Shown here piece after piece: positions 17,067-24,446 of a stretch of DNA of 64,000 nt. The translations under genes and the position numbers were made by a program. Each line of letters opens with the position of its first letter. The first letter of the stretch is position 1. The notes beneath the pieces are model-generated. The model saw only the letters and a list, made by a program, of their open reading frames with translations. It did no database searches and had not been told where the DNA came from. Source of the DNA: Ruegeria profundi (lineage in GTDB: Bacteria > Pseudomonadota > Alphaproteobacteria > Rhodobacterales > Rhodobacteraceae); the NCBI RefSeq assembly GCF_001507545.1, contig NZ_LQBP01000002.1, forward strand, positions 1 through 64,000. The letters run 5' to 3'.

Positions 17067-17597
17067 TTAGGCGGCTAGTCTAGTTGCTTCCGACAAGTCG
17101 ATCGTGACCATGTATTCCGTGCTTTGACGGTCGCGAAAATGCTGCGTTTGGGTGAAATGGGCCTGGCTTTTCAACACAGCACCGCGCGCTTGGGAAAATT
17201 TCCGGAACAAGGCCCATGAGGCCATGTTGTCGCGCGTGATCGTGGTTTGAAGGCTTTTAATGTCTCTGCAAGCATCGCGTCGCAAAAGGGAGCTGAGCAT
17301 AATAGAGCCCAATCCTGTTCCCCGCGCCGCTTCAGACACAGCCACCTGCCAGACAAACACGGTGTCAGTGTCATAAGGCAGAACATAGGCAGATATCCAG
17401 CCAACCACTTCGTCATTCAGCTCTGCCACCACACAGGTGTCCCTGAAGTGGTCACACTGGATCAGGTTGCAATACATGGAGTTTTCATCAAGCGGTTTGC
17501 ATGAACGCACTAGGTCCCACACCCGGGGGCCATCTTCGGCTTCGGGCTTCCTTAAAACGGGAAATGCCTTGCGAGAAAAATCTCGTGCATGTCGCAT
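17067..17597 (-). CDS. ectA: L-2,4-diaminobutyrate N-gamma-acetyltransferase
   Basis: A GNAT enzyme of about 176 residues catalysing the second ectoine step. It shows the EctA signatures LDENSMYCNLIQC (substrate segment), YVLPYDTDTVFVWQVAVSEAARGTGLGSIML (core with the acetyl-CoA loop) and LQTTITRDNMASWALFRKF. The ATG at 17597 has GGAGG eleven bases upstream; an earlier ATG at 17615 would place that GGAGG inside the coding region. It heads the ectABC-ask operon and faces the divergent marR-type gene. Confidence 0.94.
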   Translation of the reverse strand: MRHARDFSRKAFPVLRKPEAEDGPRVWDLVRSCKPLDENSMYCNLIQCDHFRDTCVVAELNDEVVGWISAYVLPYDTDTVFVWQVAVSEAARGTGLGSIMLSSLLRRDACRDIKSLQTTITRDNMASWALFRKFSQARGAVLKSQAHFTQTQHFRDRQSTEYMVTIDLSEATRLAA

Positions 17598-17709
17598 TGA
17601 TAACACTGCCTCCATTTTGCTTTGGTAAGCTAAGTAACATCAGTCAAATATGCTTTCAAGTCGATGGCTAACTAAAAGGTCAGTTTCCGAAATTTGCCAA
17701 AATTTAGCC

Positions 17710-17724
17710 AACCTTTGTAACGTT
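17710..17724. promoter_or_regulatory. Palindrome in the ectA-ectR promoter region
   Basis: AACCTTTGTAACGTT, an imperfect dyad (AACCTT / AAcGTT), lies in the very AT-rich 214-base region between ectA and the divergent regulator. It differs by a single base from the perfect dyad at 27380-27394. It is a candidate operator for the MarR-type EctR, whose family binds 15-20 bp palindromes. Confidence 0.4.
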
Positions 17725-17811
17725 ATGGAGAAATTTTTGTTTTGATCATCTAATAAAAAATCAAAATTCTCCTCTGTTGATCTTCTCGCCCCCGTCTGAC
17801 AAAACCGAAAA

Positions 17812-18288
17812 ATGAATAGGATTGACGCCAGCCTTGTTGCCTTGCGCCGAATACTACGGGCAACGGACTTGTTCGGCCGCGAGCTGGCACAGTCCGTAGG
17901 ATTGACGGCGGCCCAGTTCAGAGTCTTGCAGATCATTGCTGAAACAGGACAATGCACTGCAACGGCAATTTCGCAGCGCATGCGCATTTCACAAGCAACA
18001 GTGACCTCGCTTGTCGACAAACTGGTTCGACAGAACATGGTGGTGCGTGAGAAATCTCAAACAGACAGGCGGCAAACCAACATCGTGGTGACAGAAAAAG
18101 GAAAACAGGCCATTTCCGATGCCCCCGATCCTTTGCAGCAAAGGTTCGTTCGAAAATTTGATGCCTTGGAAGATTGGGAACAAGCCGCGTTGATCGCCTC
18201 ACTAGAACGTGTGGCCGCGATGCTGGATGCGGAAGATATTGATGCGGCCCCTGTTCTGGATACAGGCGAGTCTCTTACACCTTCGTGA
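17812..18288 (+). CDS. ectR: MarR family regulator of the ectoine operon (EctR-like)
   Basis: A 158-residue MarR protein with the winged helix CTATAISQRMRISQATVTSLVDKLVRQNMVVREKSQTDRRQTNIVVTEKG, in which the wing (TDRRQTN) is intact. It is transcribed divergently from ectA, the standard place of EctR repressors in ectoine clusters. EctR represses ect transcription at low salinity in other bacteria; that role is inferred here. The gene ends ten bases before the IS element, so the element landed just downstream without breaking it. Confidence 0.88.
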   Translation: MNRIDASLVALRRILRATDLFGRELAQSVGLTAAQFRVLQIIAETGQCTATAISQRMRISQATVTSLVDKLVRQNMVVREKSQTDRRQTNIVVTEKGKQAISDAPDPLQQRFVRKFDALEDWEQAALIASLERVAAMLDAEDIDAAPVLDTGESLTPS

Positions 18289-18792
18289 CACTATGACTTA
18301 GGGTCAGGATTCATAACCAATAGATGACTGTAGCTGCGAGTGCGATTGCGGAGAGGAAGACTTTGGGACAGCGATCATAACGTGTTGCTACGCGCCTCCA
18401 GTCTTTGAGCCTACCAAACATGATCTCAATACGGTTGCGCCGTTTTTATCGGCGCTTGTCATATTTCACGGTTGTCTTGCGTTGCTTTCGACCAGAGATG
18501 CAGGCGCGTATCCCTTTGTCTTTTAGCGCATCTCGAAACCAGTCCGCATCATAGCCGCGATCCCCGAGCAGCCAGTCGACATCTGGAATACTGCTCAGTA
18601 GCGCTCGCGCACCGATGTAGTCACTGACTTGGCCAGCGGTGACAAAAAGGCTGATCGGCCGCCCTTGGCTGTCACAAATAGCATGCAGCTTGGTATTCAT
18701 GCCGCCCTTGGTTCGGCCGATCAGACGGCCACGCCCCCCTTTTTCACGGCCATGCTGGTCGCGGTACGATGTACTTTCAGATAGGTCGCGTC

Positions 18793-18833
18793 CACTGCCC
18801 GGCAGGGCATTGCATAGCAATGTCCCGAGAGGG
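18793..18833. repeat. 41-base palindromic insertion in the transposase
   Basis: An extra segment splits the DDE-domain sequence VMI-DATYLKVH. It contains CATTGC-ATA-GCAATG flanked by GGG and CCC, so it folds into a hairpin. A second insertion of similar size and design lies 105 bases away. Boundaries are inferred by restoring the transposase reading frame. Confidence 0.65.
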
Positions 18834-18938
18834 GATCATCACGGTCTTTTCCTCGCCGTATTCGGCTGCCAAACCGACCATCATCCGAGCGAAGATACCT
18901 TTCTCACTCCAACGCTTCCATCGGCTATAAAGCGTTTC

Positions 18939-18981
18939 CGGGGCTTACGCGGCCCCACTGGGGCCACGGTCCCCTTCAACT
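18939..18981. repeat. 43-base palindromic insertion in the transposase
   Basis: An extra segment between the codons for GPH and ETLYSRW of the transposase. It contains the perfect hairpin GGCCCC-ACT-GGGGCC (18951-18965). Together with the 41-base insertion the added length is 84 bases, a multiple of three, although stops elsewhere still kill the gene. Confidence 0.65.
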
Positions 18982-19395
18982 GTGCGGTCCGTATTCTTTG
19001 GGAGCGTCACGCTACCGCAACCCATTGCGATTGATGAAGATAATCCCGCTCAGCACCCTCTTGTCATCGACCCGTGGCTTACCACGCGACCGCGGGAAGA
19101 AAGGGGAAAGTTTGGCCATCTGCTCGTCAGTCAGCCAGAAAAGGTCGCTCATATCACCGCTCCGTTTTCCGAGCGTGAATCATGCAGCGCTTTGAAAATC
19201 AATGCATCCTGACCCTAAGGGCACCGTGACATTGGTGCAGACATGGGCTCGATCAGAACCCACATCGGGCGGATCCAAACTGCACTTTCGATGCCCGATG
19301 TTTCCACGCTGCAATACGGAGTTGACCCATTCAATGCTCGTTTTTCAGCCCTTTTGCACATCATATCCGGTTGCGGGAATTTCCACGCTCATTCT

Positions 19396-19414
19396 TGATA
19401 AGTATCTCTTATCA
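19396..19414. promoter_or_regulatory. Inverted repeat upstream of the tyrosine recombinase
   Basis: TGATAAG-TATCT-CTTATCA, a perfect 7-bp dyad with a 5-base spacer, lies about 35 bases before the recombinase start in an AT-rich patch. The geometry (two short inverted arms around 5-8 bases) is that of a tyrosine-recombinase core site, but an operator is equally possible. Confidence 0.45.
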
Positions 19415-19448
19415 TATATGATTGATTTCGCCGTAAAATGGGCGCAGA

Positions 19449-20513
19449 ATGTGCCCCATGACGGCCCCTGCCCCCTATCTGCCCAGCCCCTCCCCTGCCC
19501 TGTCTCAGGCGGATCAGGACGCATTGACCGATCTCTATATCCGCGGCACCCCCGGCAATACGCTGCGGGCCTATGAGCGCGACCTGCTCTACATCACCGC
19601 CTGGAAGGCTGCGCGGTTCGGGGTGGCGCTGGACTGGCCCGAGGCTGAGGCTGTTGCGCTCACCTTCATTCTCGATCACGCCCGTGATCTGAATGACGCA
19701 GCAGATGGCGACGTCGCGCGTCAGGCTGCCGATGCGCTGATCGCGCAAGGGCTGCGCAAGACCCTCGCCTGCCCTGCCCCGTCGACGCTGGATCGGCGCA
19801 TTGCGTCCTGGCTGGCGTTTCATCGGATGAAGAATCTCGCCTCGCCCTTCGAGGCGCCGCAGGTGAAACAGGCCCGGTCCAAGGCCCGCCGCGCCGCGGC
19901 CCGCCCCCCTACCCCGAAATCGCAGCACCCGATCACCCGGGATGTGCTGGAACAGCTGCTTGCGACCTGCCAGGGGTCGCGCCGCGATTGCCGCGACCGG
20001 GCGCTGCTGATGCTGGGCTGGGCTTCGGGCGGGCGTCGGCGGTCCGAGATCACCGGGTTGCGGCGAGAGGATGTGTCGTTGAAGGAATTCGACAAGGAAG
20101 GTCTGGTCTGGCTCTCGCTGCTAGAAACCAAGACCACAGCCAAGGGCGAAACCCCGCGACTGGTGCTGAAAACCCGCGCCGCGCAAGCGCTGGTGCATTG
20201 GATCGAGATCGGGCAGATCACGGAAGGACCGTTGTTTCGGCCGGTCTCAAAAGCGGATCGGGTGTTGAAACGTAGCCTCAGCCCGGATGCGGTTTCCCAG
20301 ATCGTCAAACATCGGCTGGCGCTGGCCGGTTTACCCGAGGACTTCGCCACGCCGCACGGGCTGCGCTCCGGCTTTCTAACCCAGGCCGCGCTGGACGGTG
20401 CCCCGATCCAGGCCGCCATGCGCCTCTCTCTGCATCGCTCCATGGCCCAGGCGCAGAAATATTACGACGACGTCGATATCGCAGAAAACCCGGCAGCGGA
20501 TTTACTTGGATAA
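19449..20513 (+). CDS. Tyrosine recombinase/integrase, plasmid-resolution type
   Basis: A 354-residue site-specific recombinase. After a SAM-like core-binding domain (about 20-150) come the catalytic residues: Arg I in GGRRRSEITG (R197), Lys in the ETKTTAKGE hairpin, the PHGLRSGF box (H303, R306), H329 in SLHRS and the Tyr nucleophile in AQKYYDD (Y338 or Y339). The start is uncertain (ATG 19449 or 19458). It sits 50 bases from the convergent parB end, where Rhodobacterales plasmids often keep a resolvase for multimer resolution. Its base composition is visibly richer in GC than the ectoine genes next to it, which suggests a separate origin. Confidence 0.87.
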   Translation: MCPMTAPAPYLPSPSPALSQADQDALTDLYIRGTPGNTLRAYERDLLYITAWKAARFGVALDWPEAEAVALTFILDHARDLNDAADGDVARQAADALIAQGLRKTLACPAPSTLDRRIASWLAFHRMKNLASPFEAPQVKQARSKARRAAARPPTPKSQHPITRDVLEQLLATCQGSRRDCRDRALLMLGWASGGRRRSEITGLRREDVSLKEFDKEGLVWLSLLETKTTAKGETPRLVLKTRAAQALVHWIEIGQITEGPLFRPVSKADRVLKRSLSPDAVSQIVKHRLALAGLPEDFATPHGLRSGFLTQAALDGAPIQAAMRLSLHRSMAQAQKYYDDVDIAENPAADLLG

Positions 20514-20564
20514 AAAACGCCGGGCTATGAGCCCGGCGTCTATCCCTTGTAATTGGGTGAAAAC

Positions 20565-20580
20565 CTTACCCGTGGGTAAG
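20565..20580. repeat. parS-like palindrome over the parB stop codon
   Basis: CTTACCC-GT-GGGTAAG. On the minus strand this segment encodes the last residues of ParB (LTHG) and its TAA stop. The same 16-mer occurs inside parA and upstream of it, and nowhere else that was noticed in the window. It is a likely ParB centromere site. Confidence 0.75.
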
Positions 20581-21672
20581 ATCGTCCTCTTCCTGAAGAT
20601 CCTCAAGCATTGTGGCAATCGCCTGCTCTAGCTTGGCCCGATCAACCCGAGTAAAGTCAAGGTCATAGCGAACTTCGACCCGCCCACTTGAGGCCGCGCA
20701 TTTCGCGACCCCTGCCCGACCCGACACCTGGAACGTCGTTTTTGCCCGCCGCGTTTTGCCACCACTTGTCGCTGTCGGCTTCTTGGGTGCCACAGCATCA
20801 GGTTCGACAAAACGGCGAAGGAGCGCCACTTCGCGCGCCGCATCGCGGTCAGGCTCACTCATCACTGCAGTACTGATGTGACGCACCAAACCGGGATCGG
20901 CATCAATCTTGCGCTTAAGTTCCACCCCTAAATTCCGGGGAATGTCATTAGGATGCATTAGAACCTTGTCCAGCATCATCAAAAGACTCGCGAATGCCCG
21001 GATATAGCTGCGTTTGGTGTAGCTGGCAGACTTGAACAAAATCGCAACCGCTTTGTCAACGCTGTCGCAATCATGCGACGGATTCTCTGCATAGGCACGC
21101 GCCAAAGCGCCCATTTCGGCAAAGGAGATATCCTTGCGGATCAGGTTCTCATCCACCATCCGACGATAACTGTCGCTCACATCGGTTGCCGCTGAAATCC
21201 CTGCAGGGATTTTGGCGTAACGATCTTCGCCCGTTTCCTCATACAACGCCCGATAAGCGGATAAGCGGCGCATGCCCTGTATCAGATCGAAGCGACCGTC
21301 CGAACGACGCTCTAATCGGATCGGGTTCGACAGGCCAATATCGCGGATCGAATCCTTAAGCTCGTCCAGCTCTGGGTCAGGACCCGGCTTACGGTCACGC
21401 GTCAGTTTCTCGGTGACGACATCCGACAGGGCGACATGTTCAGTCACAAGACCTTCAGAGCGCAGGCGAACCAACTCATGAGCCAATCGGTCGTTTTCGG
21501 CGCGAATGGTATCTTCGGTAGATTGTTGATTACGTAGGGCGTCGGCGTTCTCAGAGATTGCAGCGGCCATTGGACCACGTCGCTTTTCTAGCACCTTATC
21601 AGGAACTTTCCCAACCGGTATATCATCCATCACCGGCATATCGATGTCGAACATTCTGCGTTTACGGCTCAT
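20566..21672 (-). CDS. parB: Plasmid partitioning protein ParB/RepB-like
   Basis: A 368-residue ParB family protein. The N-terminal ParB/Srx-like nuclease-fold domain is visible around LDELKDSIRDIGLSNPIRLERRSDGRFDLIQGMRRLSAYRAL, with the arginine-containing GMRR box, followed by the helical HTH region (YRRMVDENLIRKDISFAEMGALARAY) and a C-terminal dimerisation tail. It binds parS sites and loads with ParA to segregate the replicon. The start overlaps the parA stop as ATGA, and the stop codon lies within a parS-like palindrome. Confidence 0.92.
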   Translation of the reverse strand: MSRKRRMFDIDMPVMDDIPVGKVPDKVLEKRRGPMAAAISENADALRNQQSTEDTIRAENDRLAHELVRLRSEGLVTEHVALSDVVTEKLTRDRKPGPDPELDELKDSIRDIGLSNPIRLERRSDGRFDLIQGMRRLSAYRALYEETGEDRYAKIPAGISAATDVSDSYRRMVDENLIRKDISFAEMGALARAYAENPSHDCDSVDKAVAILFKSASYTKRSYIRAFASLLMMLDKVLMHPNDIPRNLGVELKRKIDADPGLVRHISTAVMSEPDRDAAREVALLRRFVEPDAVAPKKPTATSGGKTRRAKTTFQVSGRAGVAKCAASSGRVEVRYDLDFTRVDRAKLEQAIATMLEDLQEEDDLTHG

Positions 21673-22976
21673 GCGTCATCCTCCAGCTGGTCCCAGGCCG
21701 ACAGCATCACGCCCCGGAATTCTTCGTACACGTTGTCAAATGTCGACCGGGCGCGGCGCCAGGTCTCGCGCGTCATCTCGCGGTAATCCATCTCATAGAC
21801 TGAACTTAGAAAGCGGCCGGATTGTTCAACGGCTCGCGTCATCTCAACCGGATGCTCGGCAACATGATCACCGAACACCTTCTTGAACGCATCGAACATG
21901 GCAAGGTGCAAGGCATTGCCGGGCTCGTATCGCGTCAACAAGAAGCGCAACTCGCAAAACGTCTTGGGAAGGCTGATCTTACCCGTGGGTAAGGTTTTAT
22001 CGAAACCATACGCAAGATCCTCAAGCGCCTCGGCCAACTGTCCAATGAATGAGGTCGTCGAGTCATATTCCCAGTATCCGGGGCCAGACGGAACATAGAG
22101 CATGTCAGCCGCAAAGACCGCGTTCATCGATTGATAGCCGATCGCTGGCGGACAATCGAAAAGGATCAGGTCGTACGCATCGTCGGGTATCTGGTCCAGA
22201 TACCGCGACACTGCTGCAAAGAATGACCACTCTGGATTCAGGTGACGGTACTGCGCCGACGCGAACTCGACAAATGCAGCGTTGGCGCAAGAGGGGATGA
22301 CATCAATGGTCGACCACGAGCTTTGCTTGATAAAATCCGCAATACGCAGATCCCCCAACCCCATATCTGTGATTGAGGGCGGCAGTTCGCGGCGGGGCAG
22401 GGCGGTACCGGATTCAGCAGCAGCAGGGCGGTTGTTCATCCTCTCGGTCTCACGGATCAGATCGCGGGCCATGATTCCCCATACGGTAAAATCCTCTGCC
22501 ACATCGGTCAGACCCATCGAATGGCTCAGCGTCGCTTGCGGATCAAAATCAACCACCAGCACGCGGTAACCGTCCAACGCGGCGGCGTGCGCCAAATGCA
22601 AAGCGACAGTCGACTTTCCCGCGCCACCCTTAAAATTGGCCACCGCAGCGCGGATCGCACGTTTCCCCACGGGGCGAGGCGGCATCAGGGATTTGCGGTT
22701 CACCCTGAGACGGCGGCGCAGCTCGTTTACCTCTTCCAGACTGAACCAGCGTTGGCGGCCTTCTGGCTCAACCTCACCACTGGGTAAGGTTGGGTCTGCC
22801 GCCAGCTTTCCGCGAAAGGTCGATTGGTTGACGCGAAAGATCAACTCGGACACCTCCCAGCTGGAAAACCGGCGAAGGGTCTTTTCCATCTCGGGGCTGA
22901 ATGTCTGCTGGCGGATCCAGCCCTGAAGTTTGAGGGACTGATTGCGCAATGCGTTCAGGTCTTCGTGCGTGTACAT
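21669..22976 (-). CDS. parA: Plasmid partitioning ATPase ParA/RepA-like
   Basis: A 435-residue type Ia ParA. The first 100 residues hold a winged-helix segment (RRFSSWEVSELIFRVNQSTFRGKL) used for autoregulation in this class; the ATPase follows with the deviant Walker A KGGAGKST (116-123), VVDFDPQATLS and LILFDCPPAIGYQSMNAV. It moves ParB-parS complexes and represses its own operon. Two parS-like palindromes lie in its coding sequence, one perfect (codes for TLPTGK) and one degenerate (TLPSGE). It is divergent from the replicase across the presumed origin. Confidence 0.93.
   Translation of the reverse strand: MYTHEDLNALRNQSLKLQGWIRQQTFSPEMEKTLRRFSSWEVSELIFRVNQSTFRGKLAADPTLPSGEVEPEGRQRWFSLEEVNELRRRLRVNRKSLMPPRPVGKRAIRAAVANFKGGAGKSTVALHLAHAAALDGYRVLVVDFDPQATLSHSMGLTDVAEDFTVWGIMARDLIRETERMNNRPAAAESGTALPRRELPPSITDMGLGDLRIADFIKQSSWSTIDVIPSCANAAFVEFASAQYRHLNPEWSFFAAVSRYLDQIPDDAYDLILFDCPPAIGYQSMNAVFAADMLYVPSGPGYWEYDSTTSFIGQLAEALEDLAYGFDKTLPTGKISLPKTFCELRFLLTRYEPGNALHLAMFDAFKKVFGDHVAEHPVEMTRAVEQSGRFLSSVYEMDYREMTRETWRRARSTFDNVYEEFRGVMLSAWDQLEDDA
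21978..21993. repeat. parS-like palindrome within parA
   Basis: CTTACCC-GT-GGGTAAG, identical to the copy at 20565-20580, embedded in the coding region and translated as LPTGK within SISLPTGKISLP-like context (KTLPTGKI). Confidence 0.72.
22773..22788. repeat. Degenerate parS-like site within parA
   Basis: CTCACCACTGGGTAAG matches 13 of 16 positions of the perfect sites: the right arm is intact and the left arm is worn. It lies in the region between the ParA winged helix and the ATPase domain. Confidence 0.5.
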
Positions 22977-23073
22977 GCCTCGGGTCTCATCGTTTGGGAC
23001 GCTATTTTCTATGTTTTTTCTATTTACGCTTGATTTGCACTTTACGCAAAAGAAAATATGATCGACGTTGAAA

Positions 23074-23089
23074 CTTACCCACGGGTAAG
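23074..23089. repeat. parS-like palindrome upstream of parA
   Basis: CTTACCC-AC-GGGTAAG, the same arms as the intragenic sites with the central dinucleotide in the opposite orientation. It lies 98 bases upstream of the parA start, at a place where ParB or ParA binding could also control parAB transcription. Confidence 0.78.
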
Positions 23090-23170
23090 AAAATAGGGGT
23101 TTCCGGGGCTCGTATCGATTCGCAGGACGGCTGACAGCGATCCGAGGCCCGGCACAGTTAACGACCCCCG

Positions 23171-23236
23171 ATTTGGGGGGTCACTAAGCACCGAAATACC
23201 CCATTTAGGGGGACACAACAGAGAAATAGGGGGACA
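23171..23236 (+). repeat. Iteron-like direct repeats at the origin
   Basis: Three copies of a 13-mer: ATTTGGGGGGTCA (23171), ATTTAGGGGGACA (23203) and AAATAGGGGGACA (23224). Start-to-start spacing is 32 and 21 bases, close to three and two helical turns, so all copies face the same side of the DNA. They are candidate binding sites for the replicase encoded about 200 bases downstream. Confidence 0.6.
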
Positions 23237-23443
23237 GCCACAACGTCCCCCATCACCATTACTTCACCTATTTTCTTATTTTGGATTGAGCCGGGATTGC
23301 GGCACCATCGCATCAAACTCAGACTCCGCTTGACAGAATCGAGAGTTTGGACGCTAATCAGCACATCGAAATGAAAAGCGTTGGCAAACAGCGTGACACT
23401 GGTGGTATACTCCACCTAGGCAGACAGAGCAGTGAGAGCAGCA

Positions 23444-24127
23444 ATGCAACTTGCAAAACCGGTTGGGCGAAATGCGTCCGCTGTAAAATATGATATATTA
23501 TCGGCTCTGACCGTTCACGCCCTGTCTGGCGACAAGCACCTTCAGCGCAGTGTACTGCGAATAATCGTCCTGATCACCACCCGCTACAATTGGCGAAACA
23601 ACGAACTTTCAATCGGGCGGCAAGAGATCGCGCGGCTTTGGTCGGTGAATGAACGCACTGTTAAACGTGAAATGGCGAAGTTTCGAACGATGGGATGGAT
23701 TGCTGTAAAACGCCCGGCGGCACGGGGCAGGGTCGCGGTCTACGAATTGGATCTGAAGCAAATGCTGCTGGACACCTCTGAAAACTGGGCCACGATCGGA
23801 CCTGATTTTCGTGATCGGATGATGGACGAGCCCGAGTCGGATACCAATATTGTTCCGTTCCAAGCCAAACCCGCGCCGCCTGATGCAGAGGAAGGGGATG
23901 TTTGGGCGCAAGTGCAATCGATCCTGCATGGGCGCGACCCTGAACTTTGGGCCAGTTGGTTCCAGCATCTGACCGAGCTGGACAGGGTAGGGGGAGTCGC
24001 GATTCTGATGGCTCCATCCCGCTTTATGGCCGATTACATCGCGCAGAAGTGGTCCGGTCGATTGTTGGCAGCGTACGGCCGCGTGGACCCTTCGGTGCGC
24101 AGCCTTCGTTTTGAGACAGCAGAATAG
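23444..24127 (+). CDS. DnaA-like plasmid replication initiator
   Basis: About 227 residues. The first 100 contain a winged helix (LSIGRQEIARLWSVNERTVKREMAKFRTMGWIAVKRP) that could bind iterons. The C-terminal 75 residues (VWAQVQSILHGRDPELWASWFQHLTELDRVGGVAILMAPSRFMADYIAQKW) match the DnaA N-terminal domain pattern of W, LxxxLxxxxFxxWFxxL and the final apolar helix. There is no AAA+ module or DnaA box-binding domain. This is the architecture of DnaA-like replicases of Rhodobacterales plasmids, placed divergently from parAB as known for that class. The start may be the ATG at 23444 or the GTG at 23432. Confidence 0.82.
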   Translation: MQLAKPVGRNASAVKYDILSALTVHALSGDKHLQRSVLRIIVLITTRYNWRNNELSIGRQEIARLWSVNERTVKREMAKFRTMGWIAVKRPAARGRVAVYELDLKQMLLDTSENWATIGPDFRDRMMDEPESDTNIVPFQAKPAPPDAEEGDVWAQVQSILHGRDPELWASWFQHLTELDRVGGVAILMAPSRFMADYIAQKWSGRLLAAYGRVDPSVRSLRFETAE

Positions 24128-24446
24128 CGGCTTGTGAACTATCCAACTCATTTCTCCATATATAGGTAATAGGCAAAAACACCATTTTATGACCATTACG
24201 CAAGTAAGACTATTTTGAATGTGGACAGTTAAAGCGATCAGGGCTGGTCAATCATCGCATGGCTTAATTCCGGCCAGCGCCTACGCCTTGCAGTGATCGT
24301 GCTGGCGTGGCTTCACGTCGTCATGAGATGGTCTATTGAAACCTCGGAGAAATTAGTATACCGCTGCATACAAATTTAGACCGGGCTTCGCCAAGCTGCC
24401 GTAAACCCGATCCAAACCGCCACCAATAGCAAAAGCCGGAACAGCC
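24128..24446. other. Intergenic region between replicase and acnB
   Basis: These 319 bases show no supported gene. An AT-rich stretch near 24150-24230 gives way to a weak GCTGG...CCAGC inverted repeat (about 24242-24278). The region should hold the acnB promoter; no riboswitch-like structure was recognised. Confidence 0.55.

Larger units (their letters stand above)
18311..19152 (-). pseudogene. IS427-type transposase, inactivated
   Basis: Read on the minus strand, the first part begins MSDLFWLTDEQMAKLSPFF and continues to NGLR, where a TAG (19012-19014) stands in place of the expected Trp codon. RDAPKEYGPH is then interrupted by a 43-base insertion (18939-18981), resumes as ETLYSRWKRWSEKGIFARMMVGLAAEYGEEKTVMI, and is interrupted again by a 41-base insertion (18793-18833). 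The normal programmed frameshift run of A and G follows, then the longest intact piece (RLIGRTKGGMNTKLHAICDS, 18446-18820). A TAA after YDKRR breaks the last section, KRRNRIEIMFGRLKDWRRVATRY. The gene is dead by four independent changes. Confidence 0.85.
18301..19215 (-). mobile_element. IS5-family (IS427-type) insertion sequence, decayed
   Basis: A 915-base element bounded by inverted repeats GGGTCAGGATTCAT (left) and GGGTCAGGATGCAT (right, reading inward), 13 of 14 identical, flanked on both sides by TA, which fits a 2-bp target duplication. Inside is a two-frame DDE transposase with at least four lesions (described separately). The element separates the ectoine genes from the plasmid maintenance genes. 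It cannot encode an active transposase, but the intact ends could still be mobilised in trans. Confidence 0.88.
22977..23443. other. Presumed origin of replication and parA/replicase promoter region
   Basis: The 467 bases between divergent parA and the replicase gene hold a perfect parS-like palindrome (23074-23089), three direct iteron-like repeats with the core TTDGGGGGWCA (23171, 23203, 23224), an inverted GTCCCCC copy (23245-23251), and AT-rich stretches near 23000-23060 that could be a melting region. A frame of 85 codons on the minus strand (23158-23415) runs through the iterons and is not believed to be a gene. Confidence 0.7.

Noticed and set aside
13848..17597. Hydroxyectoine synthesis (ectD)
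   Set aside because: ectA, ectB, ectC and ask are contiguous with no dioxygenase gene between or beside them.
19202..19448. Possible gene between the IS right end and the recombinase
   Set aside because: The open frame continues in the wrong frame into the recombinase and shows no family features; the region is best read as IS flank and promoter.
23158..23415. An 85-codon minus-strand frame in the origin region
   Set aside because: It runs through the iteron-like repeats, has no family features and no ribosome site, and its hydrophobic look comes from the G-runs.
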